Assembly: GCF_012927355.1 (NCBI RefSeq)
Contig: NZ_JABBGK010000002.1
Span: 764,758-828,757 of the forward strand
DNA: 64,000 nucleotides
Source: Rhizobium terricola
Lineage (GTDB): Bacteria > Pseudomonadota > Alphaproteobacteria > Rhizobiales > Rhizobiaceae
Direction: 5' to 3'
Below the pieces are notes generated by a model, which worked only from the letters and a program-made list of their open reading frames with translations, ran no database searches and had not been told where the DNA came from. The position numbers were made by a program, and so were the translations under genes. Shown piece after piece: positions 46,525-55,342 of this stretch (position 1 is its first letter; each line of letters begins with the position of its first letter).

Positions 46525-47514
46525 TCAGACCGACTCCCAGCCGTCCCTTTCACCGGCGCGATAGATCGCATCGATGAAGCGCTGGTTGGCCCAAGAGCTT
46601 TCGAGGCTGACGATCTCGCTGCGATCCCCGGAAAGCGCCGCCTTGGCGAATGCCTCCGCCTCGCGCCGGTACTGGCGGCTGTCCTGGAACCGGAAGATCT
46701 GCGACTGGTTGTGCGACTGGTTGGAGAGTTCGACCTCCTCCGGTCCCCAGCGGTCGGCATTGAAGGGCGAGCGGACCTCGATGAAACCCTCGGTACCGTG
46801 GAAGACCATCGACTGCCGATTGGCCATCTGGGTCGAGATGTAGAAGCTCAGCTCGAAGCCGCCGAAGTCCGCCTTGACGCTCGAATAGATGTCGGTGCCG
46901 AACTCCGGATCACGTTCGACGACCGCCTGCACGCGCTTCGGCTCGGCACCCGTGGCAAACCGGGTCGAGATCGCCGGATAGACGCCGATGTCCGGCAGGC
47001 CGCCGCCGCCCAGCGCGGGGATATTGCGCATGTTGCCGGGATCCCGGTTGAAATAGGTGAAGACGCCCTGGACGTGGCGAAGCGTTCCGATCGCCCCTTC
47101 GGCGAGCAGCGAGCGAACCTTCCGCCAGACCGGCGTGTAAGTGACCATGAACGCTTCGGAGATCAGCACGCCGTTTCGCTCCCGCGCCGCGATCAGCGGA
47201 TCGATGTCGGCCGCCTTCAGCGCGATCGGCTTTTCGCACAGCACGTGCTTGCCGGCATCCGCCGCCTTGACCGACCATTCAACATGCTGCGCCGTCGGCA
47301 GGGGAATGTAGACGGCGTCGATCACGTCGGAGGCGAGCATCTCCTCGTAGGAGCCGAAGGCATGCGGCACCGAGAAGCGATCGGCCATGGCGCGCGCCTT
47401 TTCAAGGTCGCGGCTCGCCACCGCCGTCACCACACAGTTCTCGGCATCCTGCATGGCCGGCACCACGAGATCACGACCGATCCTGGCCGTCGACAGAATT
47501 CCAAAACGCAGCAT
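46525..47514 (-). CDS. Gfo/Idh/MocA family oxidoreductase
   Basis: A 329-residue NAD(P)-dependent sugar or cyclitol dehydrogenase. The Rossmann part is [18 protein letters not shown], with CEKPIAL carrying the conserved Glu-Lys-Pro. The C-terminal half is the catalytic GFO/IDH/MocA domain. Substrate unknown. The ATG at 47514 has a strong GGAGGAG upstream; the frame is open to 47703 but that part is not family-like. Confidence 0.92.
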   Translation of the reverse strand: MLRFGILSTARIGRDLVVPAMQDAENCVVTAVASRDLEKARAMADRFSVPHAFGSYEEMLASDVIDAVYIPLPTAQHVEWSVKAADAGKHVLCEKPIALKAADIDPLIAARERNGVLISEAFMVTYTPVWRKVRSLLAEGAIGTLRHVQGVFTYFNRDPGNMRNIPALGGGGLPDIGVYPAISTRFATGAEPKRVQAVVERDPEFGTDIYSSVKADFGGFELSFYISTQMANRQSMVFHGTEGFIEVRSPFNADRWGPEEVELSNQSHNQSQIFRFQDSRQYRREAEAFAKAALSGDRSEIVSLESSWANQRFIDAIYRAGERDGWESV

Positions 47515-47716
47515 GGGTATCTCCTCCTGTATCGTTGCAGGCAAACTAGTCAGACACGGCCGGCATTGCAACGGCTCGATGAGAGCTTCGGAAACACTGG
47601 AGGGGACTTGGGGCATTGAATGGCTGGATTCGTCCCATGATCGTCCGGCGAGTGTCTTTCTGCCTTTCATTCTGCGGATAGAATTGGCTATATCGTTGTT
47701 CAAAAGGATGCAGAAA

Positions 47717-48277
47717 ATGACCGATACGAAAACCGCCCTCCTGGTGATCGATGTTCAGGAGTCCTTCCGCCACCGGCCGTACTGGCGCGACGAAGACGTC
47801 GCCGTCTATCAGTCCCGGCAGCAGGCGCTGATCGACGGCGCGCGGGCAGCCGGGCATGCCGTCGTGCAGATCTTCCACACCGACGACGACGCCGAGTTTC
47901 GCCTCGACAGCGGCTTCGTCACGACGCTTGCAGGCCTGAGGATCCAGCCGGACCTCGTCCTCCACAAGACCCGTCATTCGGCCTTCGTCGGCACGCCGCT
48001 CGAAGTCTGGCTGCGCCAGCGCGGCATCGGCCGGCTGATCGTCTCGGGCATCCGCACCGAGCAGTGCTGCGAGACGACGACGCGGCACGGCGCCGATCTC
48101 GGCTTTGCCGTAGACTATGTGACGGAGGCGACGCTGACCTTCCCGATGACGCACGCCTCCGGACGGGTTTTCAGCGCCGACGACATCAGGATCCGCACCG
48201 AACTCGTGCTTGCCGGCCGCTTCGCCCGTATCGTCACCGTGGACGAGGCTCTCGGACGGATCGGACTTGCCGCATGA
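47717..48277 (+). CDS. Isochorismatase-like cysteine hydrolase
   Basis: A 186-residue hydrolase. The catalytic triad is visible: Asp in [11 protein letters not shown], Lys in [14 protein letters not shown] and Cys in [12 protein letters not shown] (first Cys of the pair likely). Family members cleave amides of nicotinamide, ureidoacrylate or related substrates. It overlaps the GlxA-type regulator gene by 4 bases, so the regulator probably responds to its substrate. AAGGA lies before the ATG at 47717. Confidence 0.88.
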   Translation: MTDTKTALLVIDVQESFRHRPYWRDEDVAVYQSRQQALIDGARAAGHAVVQIFHTDDDAEFRLDSGFVTTLAGLRIQPDLVLHKTRHSAFVGTPLEVWLRQRGIGRLIVSGIRTEQCCETTTRHGADLGFAVDYVTEATLTFPMTHASGRVFSADDIRIRTELVLAGRFARIVTVDEALGRIGLAA

Positions 48278-49257
48278 CCTTGGCACAGCATACCGACCGC
48301 CGGATCATCCCCATCTATGTCGTGTTGCCGCCGCACACGCTGCTGATGGACGTCGCCGGACCGGTCGAGGTGCTGCGCTATGCCAATATCGAACAGGAGG
48401 CGATCCTGTTCGACTGCCACTTCGTCGCCGCGCGCCGTGAACAGACCACCTCGATCGGACTGACCCTCGCCAACCTCGAGCCCCTCCCCGAAAGGCTGCC
48501 TGAAGGCGCCTTCGTCATCGTATCGGGCAGTATCGGCAAGGTGCCTGATCCGGCGCTCGTCGAGGCGGAGCGGCGCGAGATCGCCGCCTGGCTCCGCCGC
48601 AGCGTCGTTCCCGGCATCACGCTCGTCACTATCTGCTCGGGCGCGCTGATCGCCGCGGCCGCCGGCTTGCTCGACGGGCACGCCTGTACCACCCATGCCG
48701 ATTGCATCGACGACTTGCGTCGTCTCGCACCCGGCGCACAGGTTCTGGAAAACCGGCTCTTCGTCGAAGACGGCGAACGTTATTCGAGCGCCGGGATTTC
48801 CACCGGCACGGACCTGATGCTGCATCTCGTCGCCAAGCTCACCTCGGCGGCGACCGCCCTTTCGATTGCCCGCGTCATGGTCGTCTACATGCGCCGCAGC
48901 GGCTCGGACCCGCAGCTCTCCCCCTGGCTTTCCGGCCGAAACCACATGCATCCGGCGATCCATCGCATCCAGGATGCGATCATGGCCGATCCGGCCCGCG
49001 ACTGGACGCTCTTGCAGCTTGCGGATCTCGGCCATCTCAGCGAACGGCACATGACGCGGCTCTTCCGCGAGCACACCGACCTCACGGTGACGGCCTATGT
49101 GAACCTGATGCGCGTGACGCTCGCCCGGGAGATCCTCGCCGGAACGCGGCTCGACATGGAGGCGGTCGCGGAACGCTCGGGCTTTGCCTCCCCACGGCAC
49201 CTGCGCCGCATCTGGTCGCAGCACAACGATCAGCCGCCCAGCCACTATCGCCGTTAG
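48274..49257 (+). CDS. GlxA/FtrA family AraC-type regulator with DJ-1/PfpI domain
   Basis: A 327-residue regulator. The N-terminal class I amidotransferase-like (DJ-1/PfpI) domain has IPIYVVLPPHTLLMDVAGPVEVLR and a nucleophile-elbow Cys in LVTICSGALIAAAAGLLDG. The C-terminal AraC HTH domain follows (LADLGHLSERHMTRLFREHTD; VAERSGFASPRHLRRIW). The family controls amine, amide and quaternary-ammonium catabolism. The ATG overlaps the isochorismatase stop. Confidence 0.9.
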   Translation: MTLAQHTDRRIIPIYVVLPPHTLLMDVAGPVEVLRYANIEQEAILFDCHFVAARREQTTSIGLTLANLEPLPERLPEGAFVIVSGSIGKVPDPALVEAERREIAAWLRRSVVPGITLVTICSGALIAAAAGLLDGHACTTHADCIDDLRRLAPGAQVLENRLFVEDGERYSSAGISTGTDLMLHLVAKLTSAATALSIARVMVVYMRRSGSDPQLSPWLSGRNHMHPAIHRIQDAIMADPARDWTLLQLADLGHLSERHMTRLFREHTDLTVTAYVNLMRVTLAREILAGTRLDMEAVAERSGFASPRHLRRIWSQHNDQPPSHYRR

Positions 49258-49353
49258 ATCAAAGAAATTGAGTGGTCGATCAACGGGGCGGTTGCTAACC
49301 TCTGGCCTCCTCCATCCGACCGCCCGGTCGTCATCCAACGCGGAGCTCTCGTC

Positions 49354-50304
49354 ATGCAGATGCGCAAACTCGGCCGCACCGGCCTTTCCATCGCGCCCGT
49401 CGTCTTCGGCGGCAACGTCTTCGGCTGGACCGCGGACGAAAAGACGTCCTTCGACCTGCTCGATGCCTTCTTCGACGCCGGATACAATGCCATCGACACG
49501 GCGGACGTCTATTCGTCCTGGGTCGACGGCCATCAGGGCGGCGAGAGCGAGACGATCATCGGCAAATGGCTGAAGCGCGGCCATGTCCCCCGCGACAAGG
49601 CGGTGATCGTCACCAAGGTCGGGTTCGACAGCCAGGGCCGCAAGACGGGCCTTTCCGCCAAATGGATCGCGGAGGCGGCAGAGGCCTCGCTGAAGCGCCT
49701 CGGCACCGACTATATCGACCTCTACCTCGCCCACAAGCCGGACGACGAGGTGCCGATCGAGGAGACGCTGGAAGCGTTCTCGAAGCTCAAGGAACAGGGC
49801 AAGATCCGCGCGATCGGCTGCTCCAACTATGATGCCGACCAACTGCAGTCCTCCTTCGACGTCGCAACCCGCAGCAACCTGCCGCGCTACGACGTCGTGC
49901 AGCCCGAATACAATCTCTATACCCGCGACCGGTTCGACGGGCCGTTGGCGGACCTCTGCATCAAGGAGGAGATCGGTGTCATCAGCTACTATGCGCTGGC
50001 GGCAGGCTTCCTGACCGGAAAGTATCGCAGCCTGAAGGACACCGAGGGCGCGGCGCGCAGCTATCGCGTCGGCGGCTATCTCGACGACAAGGGATTGCGG
50101 ATCCTCGCCGCCCTCGACACGGTTGCGGCCGAGACCGGCACGACGCCGGCGACGGTGGCCATCGCCTGGGTTGCGGCACGCCCCGGCATCACGGCACCGA
50201 TCGCCTCGGCGACCAGCGTGCGCCAGCTCGAAAGCCTGGTCGCCGCCGGAACGCTTGAACTTTCCGCGGCCCAGATGGCCCTTGTCAACGACGCCGGAGC
50301 GTAA
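49354..50304 (+). CDS. Aldo/keto reductase
   Basis: A 316-residue TIM-barrel NADPH-dependent reductase. Asp/Tyr catalytic positions are in NAIDTADVYSSW, the Lys in VIVTKVGFDSQGR and the His in LYLAHKPDDEVP. NADPH-binding parts are in the C-terminal half (TPATVAIAWVAARPG). Substrate unknown. Followed at 7 bases by a GNAT acetyltransferase gene. Confidence 0.92.
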   Translation: MQMRKLGRTGLSIAPVVFGGNVFGWTADEKTSFDLLDAFFDAGYNAIDTADVYSSWVDGHQGGESETIIGKWLKRGHVPRDKAVIVTKVGFDSQGRKTGLSAKWIAEAAEASLKRLGTDYIDLYLAHKPDDEVPIEETLEAFSKLKEQGKIRAIGCSNYDADQLQSSFDVATRSNLPRYDVVQPEYNLYTRDRFDGPLADLCIKEEIGVISYYALAAGFLTGKYRSLKDTEGAARSYRVGGYLDDKGLRILAALDTVAAETGTTPATVAIAWVAARPGITAPIASATSVRQLESLVAAGTLELSAAQMALVNDAGA

Positions 50305-50311
50305 GCCATTC

Positions 50312-50758
50312 ATGACCGTTGAAATTCGTGACGCCCAACCTCGCGACGAGGCCGCCTGGCGCCGGCTCTGGGCCGGATATCTCACCTTCTACAAGGTCGA
50401 CCTCGCGTCCGAGATCACCGATCGCACCTGGGCCCGGATCCTTGATCCGGCCTCGCGCGTCGCGATGCGGGTGGCGTTCGTCGACGGCGTGATGGCCGGC
50501 TTCGCCATCCATCACTTCCACGATTCCACCTGGGCGCTGACGCCGGACTGCTATCTGGAAGATCTCTATCTCGCGGAAGAATTCCGCGGACAGGGCCTCG
50601 GCCGGGCACTGATCGACGACCTGATCGCGCTGGCAAAAGAGAAGGGCTGGTCGCGCCTCTACTGGCACACCAACCACGACAATGCGACCGCCCGCAAGCT
50701 CTACGACACCTATGCCAAGGAAGACGGACATGTGCGCTATAGGATGACGCTTGCTTAA
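50312..50758 (+). CDS. GNAT family N-acetyltransferase
   Basis: A 148-residue acetyl-CoA-dependent acetyltransferase. The CoA pyrophosphate loop is EFRGQGLGRALIDDLIALA (R-x-x-G-x-G/A), preceded by YLEDLYLAE and followed by LYWHTNHDNATARKLYD. Substrate unknown. Probably co-transcribed with the preceding reductase. Confidence 0.9.
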   Translation: MTVEIRDAQPRDEAAWRRLWAGYLTFYKVDLASEITDRTWARILDPASRVAMRVAFVDGVMAGFAIHHFHDSTWALTPDCYLEDLYLAEEFRGQGLGRALIDDLIALAKEKGWSRLYWHTNHDNATARKLYDTYAKEDGHVRYRMTLA

Positions 50759-50809
50759 TTTGTCTCCGGCTGAAGACTGTAATAGACTTCAGCGCGAAGG
50801 AGTTCGACC

Positions 50810-51028
50810 ATGGCCAACGTGAACATCCGGATCGACGACGAAATCGAAGTGCGCTGGGAAAAGATCGCCAAGGCTCACGGCCTTGATCGCAACGATATGT
50901 TCCGCGAAGCGATCATCGAAAAGCTCGAGGAACTGGAAGATCTCTACGCCGCGGAGGCTCGCCTGAAAGAGTCCTTCAAGCCCGTGCCGAACGATCAGGT
51001 TTGGAAGGAACTTGGGCTTGCGGATTGA
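50810..51028 (+). CDS. RHH-type antitoxin
   Basis: A 72-residue protein with a ribbon-helix-helix N-terminus (ANVNIRIDDEIEVRWEKIAKAHGLDRNDMFREAII) and an acidic Glu-rich C-terminal tail (EELEDLYAAEARLKESF) that would wrap the toxin. AAGGAG lies before the ATG. Its 3' end overlaps the toxin gene, the usual order for type II systems. Confidence 0.83.
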   Translation: MANVNIRIDDEIEVRWEKIAKAHGLDRNDMFREAIIEKLEELEDLYAAEARLKESFKPVPNDQVWKELGLAD

Positions 51029-51323
51029 CTGGCATCCCGCCGCTGTGGAGGAACTCCGGCAGCTCGGGACCGCCGACCAGCGACGCATCAAGAAGACCTT
51101 GGATCTGCTGTTGCAGCTCGATGATCCAAGGCAGCGTCTCCAACCCTATCGGGGCGACCTGAAGGACTTCTGGAGGCTTAGGGTGGGCGATGTCCGTCTT
51201 GTCTGCCAGATCAGGCGCGAGGGCGACGACTACGTCCTCGTGATCCGGGTCGCCCATCGCAGTTCCGTCTATTCCAATCGCAGCCGCCGGCTTATCCAGG
51301 CACGCGATCCGGACCAGCCGTGA
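51018..51323 (+). CDS. RelE/ParE family toxin
   Basis: A 101-residue basic protein, RIDWHPAAVEELRQLGTADQ then LDDPRQRLQPYRGDLKDFWRLRVGDVRLVCQI, typical of the RelE/ParE fold (ribosome-dependent mRNA interferase or gyrase poison). No ATG is available; the TTG at 51018 has AAGGA 8 bases upstream, and a TTG at 51012 is also possible. The 3' end overlaps the convergent LysR gene by 32 bases. Confidence 0.82.
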   Translation: MRIDWHPAAVEELRQLGTADQRRIKKTLDLLLQLDDPRQRLQPYRGDLKDFWRLRVGDVRLVCQIRREGDDYVLVIRVAHRSSVYSNRSRRLIQARDPDQP

Positions 51324-52203
51324 AGCGGAAGAAATCCACGAAGGCTCTCAGCGCCGGGCGCATCTGCCGGCGCGACGGGTAGTAGATGAAGAAACCCTCG
51401 AAGGGCGGGCACCAGTCCTCGAGCACGGGCACCAGCCTTCCGTCGCGCACGTCCTCGTCGATCCGCGCGTCGAAGAGATAAGCAAGCCCTACGCCGTCGA
51501 GCGCTGCCCGGCGCATCAGCCGCTGGTCGGAAAGGGTGAGTGGCCCCGGCACGTCGACGGCAAGCGTCTTTCCGTCCTTTTCCAACTCCCAGCGATAGAG
51601 GCGACCGCTCGAAAACCGCCGCCGGATGCAGCGGTGGCGGAAGAGGTCCCCCGGCACCTGCGGCTGGCCATGGGCGGCGACGTATTCGGGCGCGGCGACG
51701 ATCAGGCCGCGCTGCGGGCCGCTTGCCCTTACAGCGATCATGTCGGCTTCCAGATGTTCACCGAGCCTCAGCCCCGCGTCGAAACCTTCGGCGACGATGT
51801 CCTCGAAGCGATCATTGGTGACGACGTCGAGTTCGATTTCAGGATAGGCCGCAAGGAAGGCCCCGAGACGCGGCACGATGAGATCCTCGGCGGCGAGCAT
51901 CGGCATGGTCACGCGCAGGAGCCCGGCCGGTCGGCCGCGATCCTCGGCAAGGGCAGCCAAAGCCGCATCGATGTCGGAAAGCGCCGGCGCCAGCGTCTCG
52001 AGCAGGCGCCTGCCCTCCTCCGTCGGCGCGACGCTACGCGTGGTGCGGGCGAGAAGCCGGACGCCGAGGCTTGCCTCGAGCGTCGCCACCGCATGGCTGA
52101 CGGCGGACGGCGCAATGCCGAGTTCGGCAGATGCCTTGCGAAAGCTGCAGGTCTCGGCGACGATCGCCAGCACGGCGAGTTGAGAGAGTTGGGTCCGGTT
52201 CAT
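51292..52203 (-). CDS. LysR family transcriptional regulator
   Basis: A 303-residue regulator. The N-terminal winged helix has ETCSFRKASAELGIAPSAVSHAVATLE, and the C-terminal part is the periplasmic-binding-like effector domain. It is divergent from the aldo/keto reductase at 52326 with 122 bases between starts, containing a perfect TTCTAT-TTG-ATAGAA palindrome. It probably controls that reductase and itself. Confidence 0.92.
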   Translation of the reverse strand: MNRTQLSQLAVLAIVAETCSFRKASAELGIAPSAVSHAVATLEASLGVRLLARTTRSVAPTEEGRRLLETLAPALSDIDAALAALAEDRGRPAGLLRVTMPMLAAEDLIVPRLGAFLAAYPEIELDVVTNDRFEDIVAEGFDAGLRLGEHLEADMIAVRASGPQRGLIVAAPEYVAAHGQPQVPGDLFRHRCIRRRFSSGRLYRWELEKDGKTLAVDVPGPLTLSDQRLMRRAALDGVGLAYLFDARIDEDVRDGRLVPVLEDWCPPFEGFFIYYPSRRQMRPALRAFVDFFRFTAGPDRVPG

Positions 52204-52205
52204 TG

Positions 52206-52220
52206 TTCTATTTGATAGAA
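52206..52220. promoter_or_regulatory. LysR-type operator palindrome
   Basis: A perfect inverted repeat TTCTAT-TTG-ATAGAA contains the T-N11-A pattern of LysR sites. It lies 3 bases before the lysR start codon and about 106 bases before the divergent reductase. Confidence 0.55.
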
Positions 52221-52325
52221 TAAGGATGACAAACTTACAGCCCTTTTCTTATCCAATCTGACCGTTATGCTGGCACTCTCACTTTCGCGCTGGAAAGAGG
52301 CGCTTCTCGAAAAGAGGTTCAGACC

Positions 52326-53324
<999 letters not shown>

Positions 53325-53332
53325 CAGGAGGA

Positions 53333-54205
53333 TCAGGCGGCGCCTGAGATGCTGTGCCGATAGGCGGACGGCGTCGTTCCGGTCATCGCCTTGAACACCC
53401 TCGTCATGTGGCTCTGGCTGCTGAAGCCGCAGGCGGATGCGATCTGAGCAATCGGATCGCATCCCGAAAGCAGGGTCCTGGCGCGAGCCAGACGCCGGTG
53501 CAATACCCAGCCATGGGGAGATACGCCACAGCTGGCAGTGAACATGCGCTGCAGGTGGAACTCGCTGAGGCCGGCGATCGACGCCAGCTCGGGCAGGGTG
53601 ACATGCGTGTCCAGATTGGCCTCGATATAGTCGAGGATACGGCGCCGGACGGCCGGAGAGAGACCGCCCCTTATCGCACCTGACCGCGCACCGCTGTAAC
53701 GCGGATCGCGAAAGACGTTTACAAAGGCCGCGTTGATCGCTTCCTCGGCAAGAAGCGGCTGTTGCGACCGTGTCGCCATCGCCAGACACCGCATCGCCTC
53801 GGCCAGCGCCGGCGCATGTTCGAACGTCGCCTCGGGCAGAACCATCAGCCGGGCATCCTGATCGAAGGTTTCGGTGAACACGCGCCTGAGTTCATGATCC
53901 GGAACATAGAGATGGACGAACTCGAAGACGTCGGTGATCTCCCATTCGGACGAGGCGCCCTGCGGCATCAGGCAGACGGCGCCTGGCCAGCCATGCGCAG
54001 AACCGGCGTCGAGCCGGCGGGTGCCAGCTCCTCCCTCCAGATAAAGACTGAAAGTGTGATCCTGCGTCCGTTCATAGGTCATGCGGTCGTGCGCATTGCG
54101 CCAGATCGCGGCCGAACGACCAAGACCCAGATCGAGTGCTCCTGTTTTCTGCGCGCTCGGCGACGCCGAGAGAAAACTGAAGACAGACCTGTGTTGGCAC
54201 GACAT
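53333..54205 (-). CDS. AraC family transcriptional regulator
   Basis: A 290-residue regulator. The N-terminal sensing domain (about 10-185) is followed by two HTH motifs: LPELASIAGLSEFHLQRMFTAS and IAQIASACGFSSQSHMTRVFKAMTG. The ATG at 54205 has GAGG 8 bases upstream; in-frame Mets at 54232 and 54304 are alternatives. Divergent from the EamA transporter gene, which it probably controls. Confidence 0.9.
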   Translation of the reverse strand: MSCQHRSVFSFLSASPSAQKTGALDLGLGRSAAIWRNAHDRMTYERTQDHTFSLYLEGGAGTRRLDAGSAHGWPGAVCLMPQGASSEWEITDVFEFVHLYVPDHELRRVFTETFDQDARLMVLPEATFEHAPALAEAMRCLAMATRSQQPLLAEEAINAAFVNVFRDPRYSGARSGAIRGGLSPAVRRRILDYIEANLDTHVTLPELASIAGLSEFHLQRMFTASCGVSPHGWVLHRRLARARTLLSGCDPIAQIASACGFSSQSHMTRVFKAMTGTTPSAYRHSISGAA

Positions 54206-54289
54206 GGGTAAACCTCGAAAACAGACCTTCATTCTATCGCAGACTTCGCGGCGAGCCACTGCCGAATACTGCTTCAGGCACCCTCGATC

Positions 54290-54322
54290 GGCACTTCGCC
54301 GCAAGAATGTGCAAGAAGTGCC
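54290..54322. promoter_or_regulatory. Inverted repeat between the araC-type gene and the EamA gene
   Basis: GGCACTT and AAGTGCC form a 7-bp inverted repeat separated by 19 bases, in the 160-base divergent promoter region. The spacing is loose, so this is a weak operator candidate. Confidence 0.33.
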
Positions 54323-54365
54323 AGACGGCGCGCCTTAACCCTCGGGCAAATTCTACGAGGGCTAC

Positions 54366-55259
54366 ATGACCAACTTTCTTCTGTTTGCTTCGACCGTCGC
54401 CATCTGGGGCACCACCTGGATCGGCATTGCCATGCAAGTCGGCCCGGTTCCGGTGCTGGTCTCCGTCTTCTACCGCTTCGCGACGGCGGCCGTGCTGTTT
54501 CTCCTGGTGCTCGCCCTCACGGGCAAGCTGAAAATACCGGCTCTGAAGCACCAGCCATTCATTCTCGCGCAGGCGGTGTGCCTGTTCTGCTGCAACTTCC
54601 TCTGTTTCTACAACGCGGCAAGCTTTGTTCCATCGGGGTTGATCTCCGTGATCTTTTCCCTGGCGACCATCTACAATGCGGTCAATGCGCGATTGTTCTT
54701 CGGGGATAGCATCACCAGCCGAACGCTGGTCGCAGCCGTCCTCGGCGCCACCGGTCTCGGATTGCTCTTCGGTCCGGACATCGTGCTCGACTTCGACGCC
54801 AACACCTGGAAGGGTATCGGTCTTTCCGCACTCGGAACTTTGTTCTTTTCGCTCGGCAACATGGCCTCGCGCCGTAACAGTGTCGCCGGGATCTCGCCCG
54901 TGATCGCCAATTCGTGGGGGATGGCCTATGGTGCCGTCATGCTGGCGGCCCTGATTGCGCTGACCGGCACGCCCGTCGTCGCTCCTCCGGATGCCCGGTA
55001 CCTGATCGCCATGCTCTACCTTGCCGTCATCGGCTCCGTGGTCGGCTTCACCACCTATCTCATGCTGGTCTCGCGCCTCGGTTCATCCAAGGCCGCCTAT
55101 ACGACGGTGCTTTTTCCGGTCGTCGCCCTTTCGCTGTCGACGGTCTACGAGGGCTATCACTGGACAGCGACAGGATTGTTCGGGCTCTTCCTGACGCTGC
55201 TTGGCAACGTGATCATCTTCACGCGGCCGGCAGCCAGGCGCGCTACCGTCGCCGCGTGA
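54366..55259 (+). CDS. EamA/DMT family transporter
   Basis: A 297-residue inner-membrane protein with ten helices in two repeated EamA halves (FASTVAIWGTTWIGIAM; later GIGLSALGTLFFSLGNMAS). Members export or import metabolites; the substrate is unknown. It is divergent from an AraC regulator and closed by a terminator shared with pheT. Confidence 0.9.
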   Translation: MTNFLLFASTVAIWGTTWIGIAMQVGPVPVLVSVFYRFATAAVLFLLVLALTGKLKIPALKHQPFILAQAVCLFCCNFLCFYNAASFVPSGLISVIFSLATIYNAVNARLFFGDSITSRTLVAAVLGATGLGLLFGPDIVLDFDANTWKGIGLSALGTLFFSLGNMASRRNSVAGISPVIANSWGMAYGAVMLAALIALTGTPVVAPPDARYLIAMLYLAVIGSVVGFTTYLMLVSRLGSSKAAYTTVLFPVVALSLSTVYEGYHWTATGLFGLFLTLLGNVIIFTRPAARRATVAA

Positions 55260-55293
55260 CGGCGAACCGACGGGCATGCTCTCCCTGAACGAA

Positions 55294-55319
55294 GAAAGGC
55301 CCGCCGAAGCGGGCCTTTC
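55294..55319. terminator. Bidirectional terminator between EamA and pheT
   Basis: An 11-bp stem (GAAAGGCCCGC / GCGGGCCTTTC) with CGAA loop lies between two convergent genes. Its U-tracts are short. Confidence 0.78.
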
Positions 55320-55342
55320 GATTTATTCCACCGACGGGTGCC

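Noticed and set aside
48115..50385. A 756-codon minus-strand open frame across three plus-strand genes
   Set aside because: It lies opposite isochorismatase, GlxA-type regulator and aldo/keto reductase genes with recognisable motifs; no motif or ribosome-binding site supports the antisense frame.
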